DNA from: Flavobacterium sp. UBA2787
GTDB taxonomy: Bacteria; Bacteroidota; Bacteroidia; Flavobacteriales; Flavobacteriaceae
Assembly: GCA_002352205.1 (NCBI GenBank)
Contig: DEHZ01000013.1
Location: 1-64,000 of the forward strand
Direction of reading: 5' to 3'
Length of the DNA: 64,000 nt
Shown one piece after another: positions 1-10,206 of the stretch. Each line of letters opens with the position of its first letter. Position 1 is the first letter of the stretch. Under the pieces are notes generated by a model. It was not told where the DNA came from. It did not search any database and worked only from the letters and a program-made list of their open reading frames with translations. Both the position numbers and the translations under genes were made by a program.

Positions 1-30
1 CCCGGAGCTTGCGGAGGGGCACGCCCAAAT
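1..30 (+). repeat. 3' tail of GC-rich dispersed repeat, cut by window edge
   Basis: The first 30 bases match the last part of the repeats at 17440-17605 and, reversed, 34199-34360. They carry the shared GAGCTTGCGGAGGGGCACGC core followed by a return to AT-rich sequence. Only the tail is inside the window. Its GC content contrasts sharply with the flanking DNA. Confidence 0.85.
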
Positions 31-80
31 TTTTATTAAATAGTTTGTTTGACTACTCTTTTGTTAGAATATTTTAATTA

Positions 81-112
81 TTGGTTTTCTATTCTTAAAA
101 CTGATACATTTG
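81..112 (+). promoter_or_regulatory. Bacteroidota-type promoter of the TPR/AraC regulator
   Basis: TTG at 81-83 is followed after 21 bp by TACATTTG at 105-112, matching the TTG-N19..21-TAnnTTTG pattern of flavobacterial promoters. Transcription would begin near 118, which places the ATG at 133 just inside the transcript and excludes the upstream TTG codon at 49. Confidence 0.6.
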
Positions 113-132
113 TAGTGTATTTACTAACCGGT

Positions 133-1722
133 ATGTATAAAAGGGGCAATTTATTTGTTTGTTTTTTTATTTCAGCATTTTTGTGTTGTGCTTTTTCGTG
201 CCAATTTGCGTTTGCTCAGGCCTCTAATCGGGATGAGATTTTTTTGAAAGCGAAGGAGTTATTGGGTAATAATCCTGATGAAACGATTAAAGTTGGTCAG
301 CATTTAGTAAGTTTAGAGGATAATCATTCCAAAATTAGTGCAGTTAAGCGTCTTGTTTCTGAAGCTTATTTGGTGAAAGGTGATTATCACAATGCGTTGG
401 TTTATGCTTTTGAGGCGGGTTATGATTTTGAGCGATTGGCGATTGAGGATAAAATTGAGGTTTTATTACTGAAATCCTCTATTTTATTTGATTTGAGTTT
501 GGATGCTCAGGCGAATACTTACTTGAAACAAGCTGAAGATTATGTTGGTATGGTTGAAAATTCTTCGCTAAAAGATGATTTTGAGAATAATTTGCTGCTT
601 CACGAAATTATGGTTCTTGTTCGTAAGCAGAATTTTAGCAAATCTGCTGTTTTGTTTAATGACACCAATGCTTTTTTAGATAAGAATGTTGATTTAAAGC
701 AAGAATTCAATATTGCTAAAGGTTTTGTTTTTTTGAATTTAAAGCAGTTGGATTCCGCCCGAATCTATTTCGATAAGGCGTTGGATTTTAGTTCTAAACG
801 CAAAACGGAAAGTTTTTTTGAGAAATCGGTTGTTTTGGCTGAAAAAAGTAAAGTTTTTTTTGTTGAGAAGAATCATCAGCAGGCGATTGCGTTACTGAAT
901 GAGTCTTTAAATTTGGCTAAAAAGATTAACAATGTACCACTTTTTCGATTGGTTAATAAGCAACTTTCGGTAAATTATCTTGCGTTGAATGATAAACCGA
1001 ATTATCAACTTTATAATAATGAATTTTTGGTTTTGGATGGAAAGCTGGAGGAAATGGAGGAGGAATCCATCAATTCTGCATTTAATTTAATTTCGGAAGA
1101 ATATGACCGAAATTTTGTTGTTGAGGAAAATAAGGCCAAAAATAAATTATATATTTTTTTAGTTGGAACTGTTTTACTAATGGTAATTTCAATAGCTTTT
1201 TATCTTAAAAATAGTTGGAAAAGAAAGCGTTTGAATGAGATTATTAAATACTTAGAAATAAGTAAAAATCTGTTTCACAAACCTGCAACTATAGAAGTTA
1301 AGCCGAGTGATAAACGTATGTTTATTCCAATTGAAACGGAGCAACTTTTATTAGCAAAATTGAAACGTTTTGAACAATCTACCCGATTTACGAGTAATGA
1401 TATTTCGTTGGCTACTCTAGCGAGCCAGTTTGATACAAATACGAAATATTTGTCGGAGATTATCAATAAGCATTATGAGGATAATTTTAATACATATATC
1501 AACAAACTCAGAATTAATTTCATAATAGAGAAGTTAAAATCAGACCCGAATTATATTCACTATAAAATTAGTTATTTGGCAGAGAAGTGTGGTTTTTCGT
1601 CACATAGCAGTTTTGCGACTGTTTTTAAAGCCATAACAGGAATTACTCCAGCCACTTTTATAGAGCTTTTAAAGGAAGATTTAGATAAGGAAAAAGAGGA
1701 AGAAGTTTTAGATGAAATGTAA
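133..1722 (+). CDS. Membrane-anchored TPR sensor with AraC-type DNA-binding domain
   Basis: Transcription regulator that spans the inner membrane. Residues 1-29 form a signal-like segment ending FAFAQ. About 30-335 are helical tetratricopeptide-type repeats expected in the periplasm. A single membrane helix lies near 338-360. The last about 110 residues hold two helix-turn-helix units of the AraC family (around NDISLATLASQF and SYLAEKCGFSSHSSF). This layout is known from many flavobacterial regulators, but ligand and target genes cannot be read from sequence. The ATG at 133 is preferred because a promoter lies just upstream and a signal peptide follows directly. The 3' end overlaps the next gene by 11 bp, so the two are probably cotranscribed. 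It may act on the adjacent adhesin locus; that is inference from position only. Confidence 0.85.
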   Translation: MYKRGNLFVCFFISAFLCCAFSCQFAFAQASNRDEIFLKAKELLGNNPDETIKVGQHLVSLEDNHSKISAVKRLVSEAYLVKGDYHNALVYAFEAGYDFERLAIEDKIEVLLLKSSILFDLSLDAQANTYLKQAEDYVGMVENSSLKDDFENNLLLHEIMVLVRKQNFSKSAVLFNDTNAFLDKNVDLKQEFNIAKGFVFLNLKQLDSARIYFDKALDFSSKRKTESFFEKSVVLAEKSKVFFVEKNHQQAIALLNESLNLAKKINNVPLFRLVNKQLSVNYLALNDKPNYQLYNNEFLVLDGKLEEMEEESINSAFNLISEEYDRNFVVEENKAKNKLYIFLVGTVLLMVISIAFYLKNSWKRKRLNEIIKYLEISKNLFHKPATIEVKPSDKRMFIPIETEQLLLAKLKRFEQSTRFTSNDISLATLASQFDTNTKYLSEIINKHYEDNFNTYINKLRINFIIEKLKSDPNYIHYKISYLAEKCGFSSHSSFATVFKAITGITPATFIELLKEDLDKEKEEEVLDEM

Positions 1723-2860
1723 TAAAAGCATAGGATTTACTTTTACAGTAGCATTATTTTTTTGCTGCTCAAATTTTCTTTTTGGTCAAACTAAGACTGA
1801 GTTTGATAGTATTTTTAGAATGTACACAATCAGTATATATGAAAATCCGGATCGTGCGATTTTTGTTGGTGATTCAATTTTTAAAACTGTTTCGAATTCT
1901 GATATTAAAGTGAAAGCTTTGATGCTGATTTCAGCAGGTTATTCATCGAAACGAAATTATCAAAAATCATTAGAATTTTCAAATAGAGCTAATGAGCTTT
2001 CTAAAAATAGTGATGATGCTCTACTTCGAATTAAAATCGTAAATAAAACTGCAATTCAATATCAACAGCTTAAAATTTACGAAAAAACCATTCAGTATCT
2101 TGATGAAGCGGAAGAGTTGATTTTAGCTTATCCGATTAGAGATTCTGTAGTGTTTTATTTAGCCAACAATTATATAGTTCGTGGTTTAGTTTATAAAGAA
2201 AGATTGAATTGTGAAATAGGTATAACTTTTTTGGATAAAGGAATTAAAGAATATGGGAGAATTAATAATTCCAATAGCATTGCAAATTCTAGTATAGCCC
2301 ATTATAATAAAGGAAATTGTTATGTTTTACTAAAACATAACGAAGCTGCGAAATTGAGTTTTGAGGAATCAATAAGTCTAGCAAAGAGAATAAGTGCCAA
2401 TAGTTTGCTTGCTTTTGCTCAAAAAGGCTTGGCAGAAGTTTACACCATTGAAGGTCGATATCAAGATGCTTTAACTGTTTTGAATGAAGCACTGGTGGCT
2501 TCCAAAAGTGTGGGCGATTTAATTTTGAATCAAGGAATTTATAAAGGTTTATCCGAGAATTATCTTGCTCTTAATAACTGGGAAAATTATCAAAACTATA
2601 ATCTATTATATCTTCAGAACAGAATTAAGATCAAAGAATCGGAAAGAAAATCGATTAGCAATTCGTTAGATGAAATTAAAAAAGAACAAAAAAGTAAATT
2701 AGATCAACTACTTCCTTCGTATCAATACGGAATTTATTTTCTCATATTTTTAAGTTTATTGATTATTATTTCATCAATTTTAAGTTACTTAAAAATTAAA
2801 AAAGAGAACATTTTTCTTCAAAATGTAATAGATAGATTACAAAAAAGCAAAAGTGAGTAA
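1712..2860 (+). CDS. TPR membrane protein, paralogue of the upstream regulator without AraC domain
   Basis: 382-residue protein with an N-terminal signal segment ending near FLFGQ, TPR-like helical repeats over about 30-330, one membrane helix near 339-362, and a short charged tail of about 20 residues that ends where the preceding protein continues into its AraC domain. Motifs such as LSENYLALNNWENYQNYN resemble the upstream protein (VNYLALNDKPNYQLYN), so the pair look like a duplication in which one copy lost, or never had, the helix-turn-helix part. No HTH-coding remnant follows the stop codon. The start ATG lies inside the end of the upstream gene (11 bp overlap), suggesting translational coupling. 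It might modulate the neighbouring regulator; its function is unknown. Confidence 0.8.
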   Translation: MKCNKSIGFTFTVALFFCCSNFLFGQTKTEFDSIFRMYTISIYENPDRAIFVGDSIFKTVSNSDIKVKALMLISAGYSSKRNYQKSLEFSNRANELSKNSDDALLRIKIVNKTAIQYQQLKIYEKTIQYLDEAEELILAYPIRDSVVFYLANNYIVRGLVYKERLNCEIGITFLDKGIKEYGRINNSNSIANSSIAHYNKGNCYVLLKHNEAAKLSFEESISLAKRISANSLLAFAQKGLAEVYTIEGRYQDALTVLNEALVASKSVGDLILNQGIYKGLSENYLALNNWENYQNYNLLYLQNRIKIKESERKSISNSLDEIKKEQKSKLDQLLPSYQYGIYFLIFLSLLIIISSILSYLKIKKENIFLQNVIDRLQKSKSE

Positions 2861-3022
2861 ATCAATTCGTTTCAATCAAAAATTTTAATTAAAATTCTGT
2901 AAATCAAGTATTTAAATCTTTATTTTGCCTTTCAAATTTCGGTAATTTCCAAAGTCATTACATATTAATGTATAGTAATAATATATATTTTTATCCGAAC
3001 ACTAACTAAACCGTTAAATGTA

Positions 3023-6000
3023 ATGAGAATGCGAAAAAAATTACACCTATTCAGCTCAGTAAAAAAGTTTTTACTGTTATTAAATTTCAGAGAGCACGAA
3101 AATGATGCTCAACAGTTTTTGATACAAAAAAGTATCCAAAAGAAAATAATCTTACCATTCCTGTTATTATTTTTTTCAATAGTAAGTTATGGGCAACTTG
3201 CCACCGAATCTTTTGAAGGTGGAATTCCTGCAACTTGGACACTTTTTGGAAATGGAGTAGGCTCTTCAACTTGGGGAATTTCTCCGGATGGCTATTTAGG
3301 TAGCGATGCTGCTTTTGTTAATCCGAGTTCTGAAAATATCGGACAAGGAAATACAGCCCAATACTTTTTGGTTACACCAACAGTTTCAGTTCCTGATAAT
3401 GCGGAAATTAGATTCTACACAAAAAGAGCTACTGAAAATGCAAACGATAATATTAGTTATCAAATTAGACTTTCTACTGCCAGTCAACCGGACATAAACG
3501 GTTTTACGGTTGTTTTGCAGTCATGGGACGGAAATGATTTAAATGTTGGTTCGGAAACAGAATACGAAGAAAAAATTATTGCAATTCCTTCTTCAATTCC
3601 ATCTGGATTAAATATTTATATAGCTTTTGTGGCAGTGAATACTCAAACAGGTGCCGTAGTTTCCGGTGATGCTTGGTATATCGATAATATTCGTGTTATA
3701 GAAGGTTGTCTGCAAGTTGTTGCAGAAGATGTGACTTTTTCTCAAATAAGTCCGGTTTTTGCCACAGTAACTTGGACGCATCCAAACGAAACAAATTTTG
3801 AAATTCAATATGTTGAAGAAGGCGAAAGTCCTTCAACTACATGGAATACTATCAATGGTAACACTTTTACTTTTAATGATTTAACAGGAGAAACAACTTA
3901 TGATGTTTATATCAGAACCATTTGTGACTCTGAAACTTCAAGCGAATGGGCTGGGCCTTTTAGTTTTACTACAGCAATTTACGGCTTGTCATGTGAGCAT
4001 CCAATTGTAATTAATGCTTCAGCTGGCAATCCTTATTCGCTAAATAGCAATTTAATGAACTTTCCTAATGCAGAAACGATTACTTATTCAACACATGGAA
4101 GTAACTGTTTACCCGCTGCCATAACACAAAACTATTTAGAAGGAAATAAGATTTTCCTTTCCTATACAGCTGATCAGGATGGATTAATTAATTTAAGTCA
4201 AATGACACTTCCTTGGGCATCCGGGACACAATGTTGGGGAAATGCTATTTCAGGGGTTTTTATTTATGAAAATTGTGGAACTATCGGTGTAGAATGTTTG
4301 GCTGGATTAAATACAACAAGCACTAGTCAGCCTAAAACGATCGAAAATTTCCCTGTTACTGCAGGAACAGAATATGTTATTGTAATTTCAACGTCCTTAG
4401 CTGGTACGACAGCAAGTATATGTTTTGAATTTGATTTATCATTTACAACTTGTCCTTCACCTTCTCAATTTTCCTTTACAAATTTATTACAAGAAAGTGT
4501 TGTGGTTTCATGGGATAACCCAGTAGATATTGCCGATTCATGGGAATATGTTGTGTTGCCGGTTACCGATTCTGCACCAACAGGTTCGGGAACTCCAACA
4601 TCAACAAACGAAAATATTTTAATTGATGGACTTACAGCCGGAACGTCTTATAATTTGTATGTAAGACCAGTTTGTGATGGAACTCCCGGAGAATGGGGAG
4701 TACCAATTACATTTACAACACAATGTGATGTTTTTGATACGCCTTATAATACAGGTTTTATTGGTGCTTCGGCATCAAATCCTGAGCCGTGTTGGACATC
4801 TTTGGATGTAAATAATGATGGCGTAAAATGGTCATATCAAGGAGGTTGGGAAGAAGGTTATTTAGGTTATGCTACTTTGCAGACAAGTACAAACCAAAAT
4901 TTCAATCATGATTATCTTGTTTCTCCGCAAATCAATTTTGATGGAGTTCAAAAACGTTTACGATTTTCTCATCAAGTAGGTTGGGGCGGAAGTTCAAGTT
5001 ATAGCATAAGAATATCTACAACGGGTGTTGGTGAAGAAAATTTCACATATGTATTATTACCTGAAACAGTAATTTCTAACGAATCTTGGCAGGAAGTAAT
5101 TTACAATATTCCGGTTGAAGTAACGGGATTAGTCAACATTGCATGGGTAGTTTCTCCACTTGGTTCTGGTCAAGAAGCAAGTCGAATTTCTATTACAAAT
5201 GTATTTATTGAAGATAAACCAATTTGTCCGGATCCAATTGCTCCAATGTTGGTTGAAGGTAGTGAAACTACAGAATCAGCTCAATTTTCTTGGACTGTTG
5301 GCGATTTAGAAGATCAATGGGAAGTTTTAGTCTTATCTTTAAACGATCCGGAACCAACAAGTGACTCAACTGGACTTATCGTTTCTGATAATCCTTACAC
5401 ATACGGTGGTTTACTTCCTGCAAAAAGATACAAATTTTATGTAAGAGCCTATTGTAGCGATGAACATCAAAGTACGTGGGTTGGTTCTGTTAATTTTATC
5501 ACCGATTGTATTACTTTCGATACTCCTTTCTATGAAAGTTTTAATGATGAGGACGAAAATACTCAAAAATTCTGTTGGACAATTAATAACGCCAATGTAG
5601 ATGCTGCAGAATGGGTAATGGAAGCCACAAATCCCGAAATTCGTGCAGGCGGTGGATGGTTTAACCCAACTACAAGTTATGATGACTGGTTAATTTCTCC
5701 AGCTATAAATGTAGAAGGTGTAAAAGAATTAAAATTTAAATACAGAGCAAGATTTTCAATTTTTCACCCAACTTCGAGATATGGAATCCAAGTTTTAATT
5801 TCAACAACCGATACTAATCCAGAAAGCTTCACTGAATTAGCACCGTTAGAAGTATTTACTAATACCGATTTTATTGAAAGATCAATTTTCTTTGAAGCAA
5901 GTGGAACAGTTTACATCGCATTTAGAGTTCCGCCAGATTTTGATTTAACTCCCGGAACTTCAATTTTAGATATTGATGATGTTTATATTATTGATGCTCC

Positions 6001-9000
6001 AGCCTGTCCAACTCCAAGTGCTTTAGCTACAACTTCAGTATTAGCAGAAACTGCGAACTTAACTTGGATGCCTGGATTTGGAGAAGATGCTTGGCAAGTG
6101 GTTGTTCAAGAGGTAGGTTTAGGAATTCCAACTCTAGATGGCGAAACTGTTTCAGCAACAACATACAACGCAGATCAACTTTTACCGGGAACCCAATACG
6201 AATTCTATGTTCGTGCAGTTTGTACCGATACAGATAGTAGTGAATGGGCTGGACCGTTTGTGTTCACCACACTTTGTTCGCCATTCAATACCCCTTTTAT
6301 TGAAACTTTTAATTTTGATTCTACTACCGAAAGTTGTTGGAGAATTTTAAATTCTAATGAAGATGGATTTGAATTTGCAATGAATGTGACTTCCAATACT
6401 TATGAAGGAGATCAAGCGGCCGGAATGTTCACCGGATCAAATGGTGCCAATGATGATTGGTTAATTACGCCAACCATTAACGTTACAGCGAATCAACGCT
6501 TACGATTCTTTTATAGAGTTTATAGCTCATTTTTTACTGAAGATTTACAAATTAAATTATCCACAACAGGAATTAATCCTGAAAATTTTTCAACCGTTCT
6601 ATACGACACAGAAAGTGATCCAAATCCATTAAACAACGAAGAATGGAGAGAAATGATTATCAATCTTCCTGATGGAGTTACCGGAAATATAAACATTGGA
6701 TGGCATATTCCAACAATGCCTCCAAGTCCATTTGGATATAGAGGTCAGCTTTTATTTATTGATAAAGTAATTATCGAAGATATTCCTACTTGTCCTGCAC
6801 CTTATAACATTACAATTTCTAACATTAATGATACAACGATTGATGTAAATTGGGAAACTGCCGGAACAGAAACACAATGGGAAGTAGTAGTTCAGCCTTA
6901 CGGAACACCGGCTCCCGGAGCTACTTCTTTACCGGAATATACTCATCTTGCAAATGCACATCCGTTTACAGTTGAAGGATTATTACCAGCTCAAAAATAC
7001 GAAGTATATGTAAGAGCAATCTGTGAAACAGAACCGGAATGGGTTGGTCCATTAGAAGTTACAACAAAATGTAGTTTTGAAGATTTATGTGAATATACTG
7101 TTACCTTGAGTGGAGGTCCTTCTTCCGGAATTGGTGGCGGAATTGATGTAATCCAAAACGGAGTTGTAGTTCAAACCTTAAATTTCCCAACCGGAGCATG
7201 GAATGAAGAAATGCAACCGGTAGATTTTATATTATTTTTATGTCGCGGTGTAGAATTCTCATTGTTCTGGGATTCTATCGGAACTGCCCCTGGTCAATTT
7301 CCGGGTGCAACCGTAGAAGTTAAAAATTCGTTAGGTGAAATTATTTCTACTACCGATTTAGGATTACTTCCTGCTCCAAGAAGAATTTTCTTTACCGGTA
7401 TTGCTACTTGTGGCGAAATCACTTGTCCACAACCAACCGATTTAACCATTAGTGAAACAGGAGAATTATCTTGGACAGCCGGTGGTTCTGAAACTTCGTG
7501 GGAGGTGTTTGTTCAACCATTCGAAAACGGAACATTGCCAATTTCAGGAACAATTGTAACGACCAATTCATACATGCCGCAAGCAGCAGACTTTGCAGCC
7601 GGAAATAATACTTCGTATGAATATTTTGTTAGAGCAATTTGTTCTGATGACGATACAAGTTATTGGTCTGGTCCAAATGCATTTGTTAGAAACGATGCTC
7701 AGTCAACAGCAGTTACTTTAACGGTTAATGATTCTGAAATTTGTTCAGTAGCCACTCAAGCTTCTTTCAATGGAGCTACACCTTCTGCAGACGCAATGTC
7801 TTGCGAAGGTATTAATGGAGGTGATATTTGGTATGAATTCCAAGCAACTTCAACAACACATTTGATTGATTTAGATAATTTCTCAGGAAATCATTATGAT
7901 AGTTCAGGTGATCTTCCTTACGGGAAAATAACATTAACATTATACCGAGTTAATGGTGGAAATTTAGAAGAAATAGTTTGTACATACAACAATGCTATTG
8001 CAACAATGTACTCAACAGAATTAGTAATTGGTGAAACCTATACATTGAGAGTGACTCAAAATGAAACAGAACTTTCGCCATATACTTTCGATATTTGTGT
8101 AAAAACAATAGTTGATCCTTGTACGTTCAACGTGATAAATGGTGGGTTTGAGCAACCGGTTGCTTCCGTTGGATTATTGAGTAATATGATGTCTCAAAAC
8201 ATTGTTCCGGGTTGGAGAAATGATGTAATAGGTTATTGGTCTCCGGGCGTTTTCTTCTATTTTGATGCTTTAAACACAGTTGGAGTTGCTCCATATGAAG
8301 GTGCTCAATTTATTCAAATGCTTTCATCAGATGCTGGTTTAGAACCGGATTTAAATAATATTGACGGAATGTTCCAAGACTTCGACAGTTCTGAAGTAAC
8401 ACAATATGAATATAGTTTTGCTCACGCAACACGTGGTGGAGAAAATTCTGTTGACTTATTCGTTGGTCCGCCACAAGGTCCTTTTGAATTGGTTCATCAA
8501 TCTACAACCACCGCTTTAGGATTCAATTTGTTAGAAGGAATTTACAACGTTCCTGACGGACAAGATGTTACACGTTTTGTATTCCGTGCCAGAAATGACG
8601 GTATCGGAAATCTTTTAGATGATATTAAAATTACACCTAACAACAGAATTATCTCTGAAAGTCAAACGTTAGAATGTGGTGCAGGTCCTGTAAGTGTTCA
8701 AGCGAACGGAGTTGGTAACTGGGTTGCAGATGAAAATAATCCAGGATTAACAACCTTTTCTGATGTTAACGGTGGAAATGCAACTATTTCAGGTTTTGGT
8801 GCTCCGGGAGAATATGTTTTCTATTGGAGAACACGCTATTGCGAAAGTTCAATCACGGTAACTTATTTAGGTTTTGATGATGTTCCAACAGTAATTACTC
8901 CGGTAGAATATTGTTTGAATGCAACAGCTCAACCATTAACTGCAACGCCAACAACTGGTTATACTTTAAAATGGTACACTGAGGCAACTGGTGGAACGGG

Positions 9001-10138
9001 AACAACAACAGCTCCAACGCCAAGTACAGCTGCTATTGGTTCAACATCGTATTATGTTGTTAATGTAGATACAAATGGTTGTGAAGGACCACGAGTTGAA
9101 ATCGTTGTAACTATTGTTGATTTAACCATTCCGGAAGTTGGATTTAGTTATGATGCAACAACCTATTGTGTAATTGGAACTAATCCAGTTCTATCAACCA
9201 ATCCAGGTTTTGTAACAGGAGGAACTTACACTGTGAACCCATCAACGGGATTAAGTATCAATGCTGAAGGAGCGATTAACTTATCAAATAGTGATGCAGG
9301 TACGTATGAAATCACTTATTCTGTTATCCAAAATGGATGTATTGCAGCTAACCAAAGTTCGTTTACAATTACTATAACCGATTCAACTTTAGCAGTTGTT
9401 AATCTTGAATATGAAACACCAATCTGTCTTTCAGGAGAAAATCCAGTACCAACAGATCATACAGAAAATGGTGCATTTTCATCTGAAACATTAACTGTTA
9501 ATTCTACAACTGGAGAGATAGATTTATCTTCAGCAACAGCAGGAACGCACGTGATTACTTATACTGCTTTGACTGATGTTTCATTATGTTTAGAAGGAAA
9601 TTCAGTTTCATTTACCATCGAAATTTCAGAAGGTGAAGAAGTTGTTATATCACAAGAATGTGACGGAAATGCATTACTGCTTTCTGTAAACGAAAATGCT
9701 TCTGCCGATTATATCTGGATGGATCAAAATAACAATGTAGTAGGTTCAAACGAAGCAGTATTTAATGTGAGCGATTATTTATCCGATAATCCAACGGCTA
9801 CTTTCCCACAAACATTCACACTGACAGTTGTTACTGGTGAATGCTCTAGTGAAGGTGAATATGTAGTTACTTCGATGCCTTGTGTTTCCATTCCAAAAGG
9901 AATTTCTCCAAATGGTGATGGTAAAAACGATTCATTAGATTTAACAGGAATGGGAGTTCAGCAAATAACCATCTTTAACCGTTATGGTAGAGAAGTGTAT
10001 AATTTCAGCGGAAACTATTCTAACCAATGGAATGGTCAATCAAATGATGGGAAAGAACTTCCATCGGCAACTTATTTCTATAGCGTTGCCAAACAAGACG
10101 GAAGTACAGCAACCGGATGGATTTACATTAACCGATAA
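3023..10138 (+). CDS. Giant modular T9SS type B surface adhesin (FN3 / cleaved-adhesin repeats)
   Basis: 2371-residue secreted protein. The signal peptide is unusually long: about 40 polar residues precede the hydrophobic core (42-55), with cleavage near 57. Then come alternating modules: choice-of-anchor-J/cleaved-adhesin-like domains near 59-228, 567-734, 831-993 and 1084-1256, and fibronectin type III domains near 229-317, 477-566, 735-830, 994-1083, 1257-1350 and 1472-1560, several ending in EWAGPF-like motifs. A carbohydrate-binding-like region (about 1700-1875) and Ig-like repeats (about 1876-2285) follow. The last 85 residues, starting IPKGISPNGDGKND, are the gliding-motility-associated type B sorting domain. 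The SprF-family gene just downstream is the expected secretion partner. ATG codons at 3023 and 3029 are both possible starts. The ligand is unknown. Confidence 0.88.
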   Translation: MRMRKKLHLFSSVKKFLLLLNFREHENDAQQFLIQKSIQKKIILPFLLLFFSIVSYGQLATESFEGGIPATWTLFGNGVGSSTWGISPDGYLGSDAAFVNPSSENIGQGNTAQYFLVTPTVSVPDNAEIRFYTKRATENANDNISYQIRLSTASQPDINGFTVVLQSWDGNDLNVGSETEYEEKIIAIPSSIPSGLNIYIAFVAVNTQTGAVVSGDAWYIDNIRVIEGCLQVVAEDVTFSQISPVFATVTWTHPNETNFEIQYVEEGESPSTTWNTINGNTFTFNDLTGETTYDVYIRTICDSETSSEWAGPFSFTTAIYGLSCEHPIVINASAGNPYSLNSNLMNFPNAETITYSTHGSNCLPAAITQNYLEGNKIFLSYTADQDGLINLSQMTLPWASGTQCWGNAISGVFIYENCGTIGVECLAGLNTTSTSQPKTIENFPVTAGTEYVIVISTSLAGTTASICFEFDLSFTTCPSPSQFSFTNLLQESVVVSWDNPVDIADSWEYVVLPVTDSAPTGSGTPTSTNENILIDGLTAGTSYNLYVRPVCDGTPGEWGVPITFTTQCDVFDTPYNTGFIGASASNPEPCWTSLDVNNDGVKWSYQGGWEEGYLGYATLQTSTNQNFNHDYLVSPQINFDGVQKRLRFSHQVGWGGSSSYSIRISTTGVGEENFTYVLLPETVISNESWQEVIYNIPVEVTGLVNIAWVVSPLGSGQEASRISITNVFIEDKPICPDPIAPMLVEGSETTESAQFSWTVGDLEDQWEVLVLSLNDPEPTSDSTGLIVSDNPYTYGGLLPAKRYKFYVRAYCSDEHQSTWVGSVNFITDCITFDTPFYESFNDEDENTQKFCWTINNANVDAAEWVMEATNPEIRAGGGWFNPTTSYDDWLISPAINVEGVKELKFKYRARFSIFHPTSRYGIQVLISTTDTNPESFTELAPLEVFTNTDFIERSIFFEASGTVYIAFRVPPDFDLTPGTSILDIDDVYIIDAPACPTPSALATTSVLAETANLTWMPGFGEDAWQVVVQEVGLGIPTLDGETVSATTYNADQLLPGTQYEFYVRAVCTDTDSSEWAGPFVFTTLCSPFNTPFIETFNFDSTTESCWRILNSNEDGFEFAMNVTSNTYEGDQAAGMFTGSNGANDDWLITPTINVTANQRLRFFYRVYSSFFTEDLQIKLSTTGINPENFSTVLYDTESDPNPLNNEEWREMIINLPDGVTGNINIGWHIPTMPPSPFGYRGQLLFIDKVIIEDIPTCPAPYNITISNINDTTIDVNWETAGTETQWEVVVQPYGTPAPGATSLPEYTHLANAHPFTVEGLLPAQKYEVYVRAICETEPEWVGPLEVTTKCSFEDLCEYTVTLSGGPSSGIGGGIDVIQNGVVVQTLNFPTGAWNEEMQPVDFILFLCRGVEFSLFWDSIGTAPGQFPGATVEVKNSLGEIISTTDLGLLPAPRRIFFTGIATCGEITCPQPTDLTISETGELSWTAGGSETSWEVFVQPFENGTLPISGTIVTTNSYMPQAADFAAGNNTSYEYFVRAICSDDDTSYWSGPNAFVRNDAQSTAVTLTVNDSEICSVATQASFNGATPSADAMSCEGINGGDIWYEFQATSTTHLIDLDNFSGNHYDSSGDLPYGKITLTLYRVNGGNLEEIVCTYNNAIATMYSTELVIGETYTLRVTQNETELSPYTFDICVKTIVDPCTFNVINGGFEQPVASVGLLSNMMSQNIVPGWRNDVIGYWSPGVFFYFDALNTVGVAPYEGAQFIQMLSSDAGLEPDLNNIDGMFQDFDSSEVTQYEYSFAHATRGGENSVDLFVGPPQGPFELVHQSTTTALGFNLLEGIYNVPDGQDVTRFVFRARNDGIGNLLDDIKITPNNRIISESQTLECGAGPVSVQANGVGNWVADENNPGLTTFSDVNGGNATISGFGAPGEYVFYWRTRYCESSITVTYLGFDDVPTVITPVEYCLNATAQPLTATPTTGYTLKWYTEATGGTGTTTAPTPSTAAIGSTSYYVVNVDTNGCEGPRVEIVVTIVDLTIPEVGFSYDATTYCVIGTNPVLSTNPGFVTGGTYTVNPSTGLSINAEGAINLSNSDAGTYEITYSVIQNGCIAANQSSFTITITDSTLAVVNLEYETPICLSGENPVPTDHTENGAFSSETLTVNSTTGEIDLSSATAGTHVITYTALTDVSLCLEGNSVSFTIEISEGEEVVISQECDGNALLLSVNENASADYIWMDQNNNVVGSNEAVFNVSDYLSDNPTATFPQTFTLTVVTGECSSEGEYVVTSMPCVSIPKGISPNGDGKNDSLDLTGMGVQQITIFNRYGREVYNFSGNYSNQWNGQSNDGKELPSATYFYSVAKQDGSTATGWIYINR

Positions 10139-10157
10139 TAATCATATAATTCAAAGG

Positions 10158-10190
10158 CAGTTTGCTTAGTTAAACTAGGCAAACTGTTTT
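10158..10190 (+). terminator. Hairpin terminator or attenuator after the giant adhesin
   Basis: CAGTTTGCTTAGTT pairs with AACTAGGCAAACTG (10158-10186, one G-T wobble), followed by TTTT and an A-rich run. The stem of about 13 pairs closes on a very short loop. It lies between the adhesin and the SprF-family gene, so it could lower expression of the downstream genes relative to the adhesin or end the adhesin mRNA. Confidence 0.7.
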
Positions 10191-10206
10191 AAAAAATACT
10201 AAACAA

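Noticed and set aside
49..132. TTG-initiated N-terminal extension of the TPR/AraC regulator
   Set aside because: The promoter at 81-112 lies inside it, and the signal peptide begins at ATG 133.
4450..7690. Regularly spaced repeats that might be mistaken for a CRISPR array
   Set aside because: They are FN3 and cleaved-adhesin modules in one open reading frame, with diverged DNA and period of hundreds of bases.
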